DNA of 64,000 bases. It comes from Xanthobacter oligotrophicus. GTDB lineage: Bacteria > Pseudomonadota > Alphaproteobacteria > Rhizobiales > Xanthobacteraceae. Position 1 is the stretch's first letter. Every line of letters starts with the position of its first letter. The translations under genes were made by a program, and so were the position numbers. Under the pieces are notes generated by a model. The model ran no database searches. It saw nothing but the letters and a program-made list of their open reading frames with translations, and was not told where the DNA came from. Below are positions 50,194 to 60,499 of the stretch, piece by piece. Location of the stretch: NCBI RefSeq assembly GCF_008364685.1, contig NZ_VTTL01000001.1, forward strand, positions 62,001 to 126,000, written 5' to 3'.

Positions 50194-50856
50194 TTAGAAA
50201 ACGAAGCGCGGCGCGGCTTTGAAGCCGGGAAGCGCGGGCACGGCGGCGTTGAAGGCCACCCGTTCGCTCATGGCGCCGGCCACCTTGGTGAACACCCGGG
50301 CCTGCCCGGCGCCGCCATGGCCCACCACGGCGACGACTCGGCCGCCTTCCTTCACCTGGGCGAAGAGGTTGGCCGGCACCTCGTCCACCGCCCCGTTGAG
50401 CAGGATGAGGTCGTAGGGCGCCTCGGCGGCCCAGCCGGCGTTCAGCGGTCCCTGCATCACCGCCACGTTGCCGACGCCCAGCTCGGCGAGGGTCGCCGTC
50501 GCGGTCGCGGCGAGGCCGGCATCCTCCTCCACGGCCACCACCTGCTGCGCGAGGCGCGACAGCACGGCGGCCGAATAGCCGGTGCCGGTGCCCACATCGA
50601 GCACGTGCTCGTGCTCCTGCACGTCGGCGAGCTGCACCAGGCGCGCGAGAATCATGGGCTCGATGAGATAGCGCGGGGCATTGCCGGAGGTGAGCGCCAG
50701 ATCGTCGTCGATATAGGCGAGGGACTTCAGCGGCGCCGGCACGAATTTCTCGCGCGGGATCTCCAGCATGGCGGCGACGATGCGAGGGTCGGTGACGTTA
50801 TTGGTGCGGACCTGACTGTCCACCATGCCACGGCGAAGCTCGACGAAATCGATCAT
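50194..50856 (-). CDS. pcm: Protein-L-isoaspartate O-methyltransferase family protein
   Basis: This 220-residue AdoMet-dependent methyltransferase contains motif I HVLDVGTGTGYSAAVLSRLA, preceded by the PCMT-type SQVRTNNVTDPRIVAAML and IPREKFVPAPLKSLAYIDDD. The short form next to tolC is typical of alphaproteobacteria and may differ in activity from Escherichia coli Pcm. GGAG lies 6 nt before the ATG at 50856. It is the first gene of the pcm-tolC unit. Confidence 0.88.
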   Translation of the reverse strand: MIDFVELRRGMVDSQVRTNNVTDPRIVAAMLEIPREKFVPAPLKSLAYIDDDLALTSGNAPRYLIEPMILARLVQLADVQEHEHVLDVGTGTGYSAAVLSRLAQQVVAVEEDAGLAATATATLAELGVGNVAVMQGPLNAGWAAEAPYDLILLNGAVDEVPANLFAQVKEGGRVVAVVGHGGAGQARVFTKVAGAMSERVAFNAAVPALPGFKAAPRFVF

Positions 50857-51254
50857 ATGCGTCTCCGGCCAAACCCGGACCGGCCCGGCCGAAACATCCC
50901 GGGCGGCGGCTCCGTGCCAAAACTCTCGATAAGACGCCCTGCTGCCGGCCGGATCGCCAGACGATCCGCCCGGTTCGGGCGCTGGCGCGGCCGGCATGCC
51001 GAGGGTTCGGAACGCCTGTGCCGCTCGGCTCAAGAGCCATATTGCCGCCCCTTTTGCAAGGCGCTCCACACCGCCGGGGCGGTCATCGGCCGACCGATGT
51101 GGCCGCAAGTCGCATGGTTCCGCGCCGGCCGCGGGTGGAGGCTGGTGCCCTGCCCCGGCTTGAACCCGCACCGGCCGCCCCGCGGCGCCGGGCAACGCCC
51201 TGCCGTGCGTCGCTGGCGACGGCGGCCGAAAGGACGCAGGAAGAGACCCGCAGG
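50857..51254. other. Divergent intergenic region pcm / truncated haemoglobin
   Basis: No gene is supported in these 398 bp. In-frame codons upstream of the haemoglobin ATG are Arg/Ala-rich and have no start signal. Promoters for both divergent genes must lie here, but no clear elements are visible. Confidence 0.4.
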
Positions 51255-51695
51255 ATGAACGCTTCCTTTCCCCCGGCCGCCGCCAGCCCCGCCCCGTCCG
51301 GCCTCGACGAGGACGCGGTGCGCCGGCTCGTCCACCTGTTCTATGAGCGTGTGCACAAGGATGCGGTGCTCGGCCCCATTTTCTCCGGCCGCATCAAGGA
51401 TGAGGCATGGCCCGTGCACCTCGCCAAGATGTGCGATTTCTGGTCGTCCGTGCTGCTGAAGTCCGGACGCTATGAAGGCCGCCCCCTGCCGCCGCACCTG
51501 GCGCTGGGATCGGACGCCGGCGACGCGCAGTTCGCCCGCTGGCTCGCCTTGTTCCGCCCCACGGCGCTGGAAGTGCTGCCGCCGGATGCGGCGCAGGCGG
51601 CCATCGCCCATGCCGAACGCATGGCCCATTCCTTCCGCCTCGCCATCGGCTTCCACAATGGCGAGGACATCACGCGCGCCACGCCGTTCCGCTAA
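51255..51695 (+). CDS. Group III truncated haemoglobin
   Basis: This 146-residue globin of the trHbIII/Ctb type has B10 Tyr30 in HLFYERVHKDAVLGPIFSG, proximal F8 His81 in PLPPHLALGSD and G8 Trp96 in QFARWLALFRP. CDFWSSVLLKSGRYEGRPLP is the class signature. It binds O2/NO and related members act in nitrosative-stress or low-oxygen physiology. The ATG at 51255 has AGG close upstream. The extra N-terminal Pro/Ala-rich 15 residues are outside the globin fold. It is a single-gene unit. Confidence 0.9.
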   Translation: MNASFPPAAASPAPSGLDEDAVRRLVHLFYERVHKDAVLGPIFSGRIKDEAWPVHLAKMCDFWSSVLLKSGRYEGRPLPPHLALGSDAGDAQFARWLALFRPTALEVLPPDAAQAAIAHAERMAHSFRLAIGFHNGEDITRATPFR

Positions 51696-52034
51696 GGTCC
51701 GGCGCCGTCTTTCGCATCCGCCTGGACCCGCCAACGCGCCCTCCGGCACGGCCGCACTCCCGTGCGCCGGAGCCGGCCCCCTCCAGTTGCGAACGGATAT
51801 CACCTTGGGTTGCGCGCCCGACGTAAGCCAGTTGTGGCCGCCCGGAATGTCGCCTGTTCCAGGTTGCACGTGAGGACGGGCTTGCCTGCGCGCCAACCCC
51901 CTGAAAACCGTTGTGAATGAAAGAATTTGTGAAACCGATTACATTGCGGCATATGGCCCCGGCTTACCCATTGTTATCTCCATACCGCACATTCTATACA
52001 ACTAGGACATGTAACACGCTGTCAGGGCGGCACC
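51696..52034. other. Intergenic region upstream of the glycosyltransferase, AT-rich
   Basis: No gene is supported in these 339 bp. The right third (about 51900-52015) is clearly AT-richer than the surroundings and contains TTGTGAATGAAAG and TTGTGAAACCGATTACATTG-type sequence, a likely promoter or transferred DNA. Confidence 0.4.
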
Positions 52035-53117
52035 ATGCGAAGCAATGCGATCACCGTTGCGGCGGTCATTCCACTTTATAACGGGGCACCGTTCATCCGG
52101 GAGGCGCTGGAAAGCGTCCTGAGCCAGACGGAGCCTGCGGACGAAATCATCGTCGTGGACGATGGTTCCACCGACGACGGCCCGGCCATCGTCGAGGAAC
52201 TGGCGCTCAGCCACCCCATCACCCTGCTGCACAAGCCCAACGGCGGCCAGTCGTCGGCGCGCAATCTCGCCATCCGCCACACCGCGTGCAGCCATGTGGC
52301 CTTCCTCGACCAGGACGATGCCTGGTACGAGGAGCACTTGGAAATCCTCAAGCGGCCGTTCACGCAGGGCCACGCGCGCCGGCTGGGCTTCGTCTACGGC
52401 AACCTTGATCTGGTTGACCGGAAGGGACGGCTGGTTCAGCAGTCTTGCCTCGACGAGTTCCTGTCTCCGCAACCCAAGCGCTCGCTTCGCGACTGCCTTC
52501 GGCACGACATGTTCATCCTGCCCGGGGCGACGCTGGCATCGAAGCAGGCCATGATCGATGCCGGCCTGTTCGACGAACGCCTGTCCGGCTACGAGGACGA
52601 CGACCTGTTCGTGCGGATGTTCGCGCTCGGCTTCCGAAACGTCTATCTCAACGCCGCCGTGACGCGCTGGCGCATCTATTCCGGCTCCACCTCCTACAGC
52701 CCGCGCATGGCGCGTTCGTGCATGATCTATTTCCACAAGCTCGTGGAAATGTTTCCGGACGAGCCACGCGTCGGCTTCCTTCATGCGCAGACAGCCATCG
52801 GCCCGCGTTTCATCGACGTGCTCACCAGTGAGTTCATCGCGGCTTCGCGAACCCAGGACGATGAGCGCCTGCGACGGGCATGGAATGATATTCAGGAGGT
52901 AATTCCGGTCATGGCGCCCAAGGTCCGCCGCCGGATGCACCTGGCCCGCCCCGTCATCCAAGCGACAGCTTCCGGACCGTTCCGCTCGCTTGCCAGACGA
53001 GCGATGCGCTACGTGGCGCGCGACGTGCTGAAGGAAACGCGGGAGTTGCGGAAAATGCGCCAATGGTCCGGGGACAAGCTGAAGGCTCTGCTTGCGCCCG
53101 TGCCGCGAACACCTTAA
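52035..53117 (+). CDS. GT2-family glycosyltransferase
   Basis: This 360-residue GT-A fold enzyme starts ITVAAVIPLYNGAPFIREAL, then EIIVVDDGSTDDG, GGQSSARNLAIRH and the DxD-type FLDQDDAWYEEH. Later conserved acidic FDERLSGYEDDDLFVRMFAL holds the ED catalytic-base region. No transmembrane helix is present. It would transfer a sugar onto a surface polysaccharide or protein; donor and acceptor are unknown. It stands alone between an AT-rich gap and tRNA-Cys, so it may be an acquired gene. Confidence 0.85.
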   Translation: MRSNAITVAAVIPLYNGAPFIREALESVLSQTEPADEIIVVDDGSTDDGPAIVEELALSHPITLLHKPNGGQSSARNLAIRHTACSHVAFLDQDDAWYEEHLEILKRPFTQGHARRLGFVYGNLDLVDRKGRLVQQSCLDEFLSPQPKRSLRDCLRHDMFILPGATLASKQAMIDAGLFDERLSGYEDDDLFVRMFALGFRNVYLNAAVTRWRIYSGSTSYSPRMARSCMIYFHKLVEMFPDEPRVGFLHAQTAIGPRFIDVLTSEFIAASRTQDDERLRRAWNDIQEVIPVMAPKVRRRMHLARPVIQATASGPFRSLARRAMRYVARDVLKETRELRKMRQWSGDKLKALLAPVPRTP

Positions 53118-53133
53118 GAACCCGCCTTCGTGA

Positions 53134-53207
53134 GGCCACGTGGCGGAGTGGTTACGCAGCGGACTGCAAATCCGTGCACCCCGGTTCGATTCCGGGCGTG
53201 GCCTCCA
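53134..53207 (+). tRNA. tRNA-Cys (GCA)
   Basis: The cloverleaf has acceptor GGCCACG/CGTGGCC, T-arm CCCGG-TTCGATT-CCGGG, anticodon loop CTGCAAA (anticodon GCA) and an encoded CCA end (53205-53207). It begins 17 nt after the glycosyltransferase stop. Confidence 0.95.
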
Positions 53208-53424
53208 CCTTGCCGCGATCACGCGCTCCGCGCCCCCCGCTCCTGAGGCATCGCCTCCGGCGTCAGAGCGCGGCTTGCGGGCCACAGACGCCGCCGAAGC
53301 GGCGGTTCCGGGCCTTCTCGCTCTATCAATGATACACCGCGATACCACACACCGTTGACTTGCGCAGGCGTCGGCGGTTGATGAACCTTATGCGGCCCCA
53401 CTCCTTTGGCCGCCGGAGACAGGC

Positions 53425-55290
<1,866 letters not shown>

Positions 55291-55416
55291 TTTTGCAAGG
55301 CTTTGCACCCGGTTTGCGGACCGGGTGCGGCAATGCGGGCGCAGAAAATGCGCGTTTCGACTTCACAAGCGGGCAAGCGGTTGCTATATCGCCCGCCTCG
55401 GTCGCAAGACCCACGG

Positions 55417-55492
55417 TCCCTGATAGCTCAGTTGGTAGAGCGTTCGACTGTTAATCGAATGGTCGCAGGTTCGAGTCCTGCTCAGGGAGCCA
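55417..55492 (+). tRNA. tRNA-Asn (GTT)
   Basis: The cloverleaf has acceptor TCCCTGA/TCAGGGA, D-arm GCTCAGTTGGTAGAGC, anticodon loop CTGTTAA (anticodon GTT), T-arm GCAGG-TTCGAGT-CCTGC, discriminator G and encoded CCA. No integrated element is seen at its 3' end. Confidence 0.97.
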
Positions 55493-55725
55493 TTTCCACC
55501 CCGCACAGCACGCCCGAGGTCGCCGGCAGGGCATGAGGCTCGGCAATTGCGGCGCTGGACGTGCAGCTGGGTTCGGCCATGCCTTCCCACCTTACATCAT
55601 CGCAGGACCGTCGGGATCGCTGCTTGAGAACGCCGCCTCGGCCTCGGCGCGCGCCGCAGCAGCCGAGGAAACGGGCCGGCCTCCAGGGACCGCCCGCTCC
55701 CACGTATCGATCAAGCTCCCCTGCT

Positions 55726-57012
55726 TCAGGCGGCACCTGCCACCAGTGCCCGCTCCAGCTTGCCGAACCCCTCGTCGAGGAGGGCGTCGGGGATGGTGAG
55801 CGGGTTCAGCAGGCGGATCGTGTTGCCGTAGACGCCGCAGGTGATGAGGATGAGCCCGTCGGCCAGCGCCGCCTGGGTCACGCGCCTGGCGGCATCGGCG
55901 TCGGGCTCGACGGTGCCGCGCTTCTTCACCACGTCGAAGGCGACCATGGCGCCCGGTCCCCGGATCGAGCCGATGGCAACGGCGTCGTTGCGCAGCGCCA
56001 TGCGGGTGAGGGCGTCCTTGATACGGGCGCCGATGGCGTTGGCGCGCTCCACCAGCTTCTCCTCGGCGATCACGTCCAGCACGGCCAGGGCAGCGGCGCA
56101 GGCGATGGGATTGCCGGCATAGGTGCCGCCGAGGCCCCCGGGCTCGGCCGCATCCATGATCGCCTCCCGGCCAATCACGCCCGACAGGGGAAAGCCGCCG
56201 GCCAGCGACTTGGCCACGGTGACGAGATCCGGCTCGACCCCGGAATGCTCGATGCCGAACATGCGGCCGGTGCGGGCAAAGCCGGTCTGCACCTCGTCGG
56301 CGATCAGTACGATGCCGTGCGCGTCGCAGATCTGGCGCAGCGCCACCAGCAGCTCGGTAGGTGCCGGCAGGAAGCCGCCCTCGCCCTGCACGGGCTCGAT
56401 GATGATCGCCGCCACATCCTGCGGGCCGATGTCGGCGCGGAACAGGTAGTCGAGCGCCTTGAGCGTGTCGGCGACGCTCACACCATGGTCGGCGCAGGGG
56501 AACGGGAGATGGAAGATACCGGGCGGGGAGATGCCGAACTTCTTCTTGTAGGGCAGCACCTTGCCCGTGAGCGCCATGGTCAGTGCCGTGCGGCCGTGGA
56601 AGCCGCCGGAAAAGGCGATGACGCCGGTGCGGCCGGTGGCGGCCTTGGCGATTTTCACGGCATTCTCCACCGCCTCGGCACCGGTGGAGAACAGGATGGA
56701 TTTCGCCGCGCCGGAGAAGGGGGCGATGGCGTTCAGCCTCTCGCACAGCGCCACATAGGGCTCGTAGGGCACGATCTGGAACGCGGTGTGGGTATAGGCA
56801 TCGAGCTGCGCGCGCACCGCCGCCAGCACCTTGGGGTGGCGGTGGCCGGTGTTGAGGACGGCGATGCCGCCGGCGAAATCGATGTAGCGTGTGCCGTCGG
56901 CGTCCCAGACCTCCGACCCCTCGGCCTTCTGCGCGAAGACCGGATAGGCGGTGGCGATGCCCCGGGGAATGGCCTTGGTTCGGCGGGCTTGCAGCGCGGC
57001 ATTCTCGGACAT
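55726..57012 (-). CDS. gabT: 4-aminobutyrate-2-oxoglutarate transaminase
   Basis: This 428-residue class III PLP-dependent aminotransferase converts GABA to succinic semialdehyde. Motifs are STGAEAVENAVKIAKAATGR, AFSGGFHGRTALTMALTG, IIEPVQGEGGF, LIADEVQTGFARTG, and the PLP Lys in LVTVAKSLAGGFPLSGVIG. Length and start (MSENAALQARRTKAIPRG) are typical of GabT. GGAGGAG is 4-10 nt before the ATG. No gabD lies beside it, so it is a single-gene unit; a related omega-amino acid aminotransferase activity cannot be excluded. Confidence 0.9.
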   Translation of the reverse strand: MSENAALQARRTKAIPRGIATAYPVFAQKAEGSEVWDADGTRYIDFAGGIAVLNTGHRHPKVLAAVRAQLDAYTHTAFQIVPYEPYVALCERLNAIAPFSGAAKSILFSTGAEAVENAVKIAKAATGRTGVIAFSGGFHGRTALTMALTGKVLPYKKKFGISPPGIFHLPFPCADHGVSVADTLKALDYLFRADIGPQDVAAIIIEPVQGEGGFLPAPTELLVALRQICDAHGIVLIADEVQTGFARTGRMFGIEHSGVEPDLVTVAKSLAGGFPLSGVIGREAIMDAAEPGGLGGTYAGNPIACAAALAVLDVIAEEKLVERANAIGARIKDALTRMALRNDAVAIGSIRGPGAMVAFDVVKKRGTVEPDADAARRVTQAALADGLILITCGVYGNTIRLLNPLTIPDALLDEGFGKLERALVAGAA

Positions 57013-57107
57013 GGCGCTCCTCCTTATCGTTACCTCAGGATAAGACGCGATCGCGTTCCACGGGTATGAGATTGATCGGGGGATGATGCGCCCGCCACCC
57101 GCCGGCT

Positions 57108-57830
57108 TCAGCGCGCGGAAACCGCTCCCGGTTCGGCGCGGCCGGCGCGCTCGGCGTTGATGCGGCCGTCCACCAATTCGACGATGCGGTCGCAGCGCTC
57201 GGCCAGCGCCATGTTGTGGGTGACCACGAGAAAAGTCGTGCCCCGCTCGGCGTTGATCCGGCGCAGCAGCGCGAACACGCTGTCGGCGGAGGCGGTGTCG
57301 AGGTTTCCCGTGGGCTCGTCGGCGAGCACCAAAGCGGGCTCCATGGCCAGCGCCCGGGCGATGGCGACGCGCTGCTGCTGGCCGCCGGACATGTTGGTGG
57401 CGCGGTTGTTGCGCCATCGGCTGAGGCCCACCCAGTCCAGCAGTTCGTCGGCCCGCTGCTCCATCTGCCGGTCGCGGTGGCCCCGGTCCAGCAGCATGGG
57501 CATCATCACGTTCTCGGCCGCCGTGAAGGCCGAGATCAGGTAGTGATACTGGAACACGAAGCCGATGGCGTGGCCGCGCAGCCGGGTGCGCGCGGCATCA
57601 TCGAGCTGCGTGGTGTCGGCCCCGGTGACCTCGAGGCGCCCGGAGGTGGGGCTGTCCAGCAGGCCGATGATGTTGAGCAGGGTGCTCTTGCCCGAGCCGG
57701 ACGGGCCGATCAGCGCCACGAACTCGCCGGCCCGGATGGTGAGGTCGATGCCGTGCAGCACCTCGGTCTCCACCGGCGTGCCGATGGCGTAGGATTTGCG
57801 GATCGCCTGAAGCGCCAGCACGTCAGCCAC
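57108..57830 (-). CDS. MacB/LolD-type ABC transporter ATP-binding protein
   Basis: This 240-residue ATPase has Walker [20 protein letters not shown], signature [16 protein letters not shown], Walker [13 protein letters not shown] and H-loop VVTHNMAL. This is the MacB/LolD/YknY subfamily that drives mechanotransmission transporters. A GTG start at 57830 has GGAGG 6 nt upstream and overlaps the permease stop; the ORF upstream of it is not coding. It is the last gene of the adaptor-permease-ATPase operon. Confidence 0.9.
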   Translation of the reverse strand: MADVLALQAIRKSYAIGTPVETEVLHGIDLTIRAGEFVALIGPSGSGKSTLLNIIGLLDSPTSGRLEVTGADTTQLDDAARTRLRGHAIGFVFQYHYLISAFTAAENVMMPMLLDRGHRDRQMEQRADELLDWVGLSRWRNNRATNMSGGQQQRVAIARALAMEPALVLADEPTGNLDTASADSVFALLRRINAERGTTFLVVTHNMALAERCDRIVELVDGRINAERAGRAEPGAVSAR

Positions 57831-59049
57831 GGATCGCCTCCACCGGATCGATGCTGGCGGCACGCACCGCCGGGGCAAGGCCGGCGACCACGCCGGTCAG
57901 GGTGGCGAGCAGCGCCGCGGCCACGAACAGGCTGGGCTCCAGGATCAGCGGGAACAGCTCCGATCCGTCCACCTGCCGCAGCAGGTGATGCCACAGGACC
58001 AGGGCCCCCGCGCCGGCCGCCGACCCCAGCACCGAGCCGAACAGGCCCAGCACCCCGCCCTGGATGAGGAAGATCCGCAGGATCCGCCCCCGAGAGGCGC
58101 CCATGGCGCGCAGGATGCCGATGTCCTTGGAGCGCTGGATCACCGACACCACCAGCACGGCGGCGATGCCGAACGCCACCGAGATGCCCACGAACAGCCG
58201 GATCAGGGTGTTGGAGGTCTTTTGCGCCCGCACCGCCGTGAAGAACTGGGCGTTGGTGGTGATCCAGCTGTCCGCCTCCACCGGCACCACGGCGGCGATG
58301 TCGCGCGCGATGCTCTCGGCGGCGTAGGTGTCGGTCACCGTCATGTCGATGGTGGTGGCGCCGCCGATGAGGTTGAGCAGGCTCTGGGCGGTGCGCAGGG
58401 CCACATAGGTGTTGCGCTCGTTGGCGCCCTTGTTGCCGAAATCGAAGATACCGGTGATGGTGAGGATGCGCCCGCTGCCGTTGGCGGTGGTCACGTTCAG
58501 CTTGTCGCCGACGCCCGCGCCCAGGTCCTTCGCCAGCTCGGTGCCCACCAGGATGTCATCGGTGCCGAGGCGCACCTCCCCCGCCACCAGATAGTCCGGC
58601 ACCCGCACGATGCGGAAATACTGCTCCGGCTCCATGCCGGTGATGGAGATGCTGCGGCTGGCATCGCCCCGCACGGCGAGGGCCGAGCCGGACGCCGTGG
58701 GCGCCACCACCACCACGTCCGGCCGTGCCCGCATGGCGACGGCGATGGACTGCCACTGGTCGATGGAGAGGATGCGCTGGGACGGCTTCTGCACCAGCGC
58801 GCCCTCGATCACGCCCGGATCGAAGCGCAGCGGCCGCGCCACCTCGTCCGGCGGCAGCAGCTGGATCTGCGGCTGGGAGGTCAGCACCCGCTTGATGAAG
58901 TTGGTCTGGAGCCCGGCCAGCATGGCCGACATGAACACGATCACCCCCACGCCGATGGTGATGCCGCCGAGGATGAAGGCGGTCTGCATGCGGCCCTCGC
59001 CCAGGAAGCGCAGGGCGGCGATCCATTCGAACGGCAGCCAGCGGTTCAT
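57823..59049 (-). CDS. MacB/FtsX-type ABC transporter permease
   Basis: This 408-residue permease has one N-terminal helix ([20 protein letters not shown]), a large periplasmic MacB_PCD-like domain, and three C-terminal helices with the FtsX signature around [20 protein letters not shown]. The architecture is that of MacB/LolC/YknZ but without the fused ATPase. Its ATG overlaps the adaptor stop (ATGA), and its stop overlaps the ATPase start. Substrate unknown; peptide, lipoprotein or macrolide-like molecules are the usual cargo. Confidence 0.9.
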   Translation of the reverse strand: MNRWLPFEWIAALRFLGEGRMQTAFILGGITIGVGVIVFMSAMLAGLQTNFIKRVLTSQPQIQLLPPDEVARPLRFDPGVIEGALVQKPSQRILSIDQWQSIAVAMRARPDVVVVAPTASGSALAVRGDASRSISITGMEPEQYFRIVRVPDYLVAGEVRLGTDDILVGTELAKDLGAGVGDKLNVTTANGSGRILTITGIFDFGNKGANERNTYVALRTAQSLLNLIGGATTIDMTVTDTYAAESIARDIAAVVPVEADSWITTNAQFFTAVRAQKTSNTLIRLFVGISVAFGIAAVLVVSVIQRSKDIGILRAMGASRGRILRIFLIQGGVLGLFGSVLGSAAGAGALVLWHHLLRQVDGSELFPLILEPSLFVAAALLATLTGVVAGLAPAVRAASIDPVEAIRG

Positions 59050-60323
59050 CGCGGCACCGGCCGGATGCGCTGGCCGGCGCGCACGCCCGACGCCACGGGC
59101 AGCACCTCGTCGCCGGGTGTGAGCCCCTCCAGCACCTGCACCTGGTCGCCGGCCCACAGGCCGAGGCGCACCTTCTGCTCCCGTGCCCGCCCGTCCCGCG
59201 CCACCAGCACGAAGGGTGCCGCCGAGGTCGGGCCGTGCACGGTGCGCGCGGGCACCACCACGGCGTCGGAGCGGCGATCCACCGCGATGTCCACGGACAC
59301 CGTCATGTCCTGCCTGAGATAGGCGGGCGGATCGGGCACCGTGAGCTTCACCTCCACCGAGGCGCGGGTGATGTCCACGGAGGGGTTGATGTAGGTGAGG
59401 CTCGCGGGGAACCTCTGGTCCGCATAGGCGTCGGCGGAGGCCAGCGCGCTCTCGCCGAGCTTGAGCAGGCTGAGGTTCTTCTCGTCGATCTGGACCACGA
59501 GCTGGGTGTCGCCGGCCGGGGCCAGCACCAGCAGCGTCTTGCCCGCCTGCACCACGCTTCCGCGCTCCACGCTGCGGGTGATGAGCACCCCGTCGCGCGG
59601 GGCGGTGATGGTGGCGTAGCCGAGCCGCGCCCGGGCGGTGGCGAGGTTCGCCCTGGCCTGGCTGAGCTGGGTTTCGGCGATGACATAGTCACTGCCGCCG
59701 GGACTCGAGGTGTAGACCTGCAGCTCCGCGGTGCGCGACAGGGTCAGGGCCACGTTGAGCGCCCGCGTGGCCTCGTCCAGCGCGGCCTGGGTGCCGGCGC
59801 CCGATTTTGCCAGCTTGTCGGCGCGATCGAAGGCGGAGCGGGCATTGTCGAGGTTGGCGCGGGCCTGTTTCTGCGCCTCGTCGGCGGCGGGCTTGGTCAA
59901 TTCGCGCAGCTGCCGCATGCGGGCGTCGGCCTGGGCGACGGCGCCCTCAGCCTGCACCACGGCCGCATCGAGTTCGGTGCCATCGAGGGCGACGAGCGGC
60001 TGGCCCTGCCGCACGCTCTGGCCTTCCTCCACCAGCACGTCCTTGACGGTGCCAGTGATCTGGCTGCCGATGCTCACCCGATAGGGGGTCTCCACATGGC
60101 CGGTGGCGACCACGGTGCGCACCAGCTCTGCCTTCACCACCGGATAGACCACCACCTCCGGCCCCGCGCGCCAGCGCAGCAGACCCCAGCCCGCCCCGGC
60201 CAGCACCAGCACGAGGGCTGCGATCCGCCATTTGCGGTGCCACAGGGCGGCGATGAGGCCGCCATGTCTCGCCTTCTGCAGGTCACGCGATGCGGTGTTG
60301 GCGGCGGGGATGGGCTGGTCCAC
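59046..60323 (-). CDS. HlyD/MacA-family periplasmic adaptor
   Basis: This 425-residue membrane-fusion protein has a single N-terminal anchor (RIAALVLVLAGAGWGLLRW), a barrel-sandwich half VETPYRVSIGSQITGTVKDV, a long coiled-coil hairpin (QADARMRQLRELTKPAADEA through LDEATRALNVALTLSRTAEL) and the second lipoyl half ARLGYATITAPRDGVLITRS. It would connect the MacB-like permease to an outer-membrane TolC channel. The GTG start at 60323 has AGGG upstream. It is first in the three-gene operon. Confidence 0.9.
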   Translation of the reverse strand: MDQPIPAANTASRDLQKARHGGLIAALWHRKWRIAALVLVLAGAGWGLLRWRAGPEVVVYPVVKAELVRTVVATGHVETPYRVSIGSQITGTVKDVLVEEGQSVRQGQPLVALDGTELDAAVVQAEGAVAQADARMRQLRELTKPAADEAQKQARANLDNARSAFDRADKLAKSGAGTQAALDEATRALNVALTLSRTAELQVYTSSPGGSDYVIAETQLSQARANLATARARLGYATITAPRDGVLITRSVERGSVVQAGKTLLVLAPAGDTQLVVQIDEKNLSLLKLGESALASADAYADQRFPASLTYINPSVDITRASVEVKLTVPDPPAYLRQDMTVSVDIAVDRRSDAVVVPARTVHGPTSAAPFVLVARDGRAREQKVRLGLWAGDQVQVLEGLTPGDEVLPVASGVRAGQRIRPVPR

Positions 60324-60499
60324 GTGATCCCTGAACGGTTGCGGCGTGGCGGCACGCGCGTGGCTCGCATCAGGGAAGGCCGGGCGCCGGGATTCGGTGG
60401 TGCGAGCCCCGGCATCATGGTCCGCATTGCAGGCCGGTTAAAGGCGATGGCGCAACTTGAGCGCAGCAACAGGCCGCGCCCTCCCCTGACCCGCGCCGC

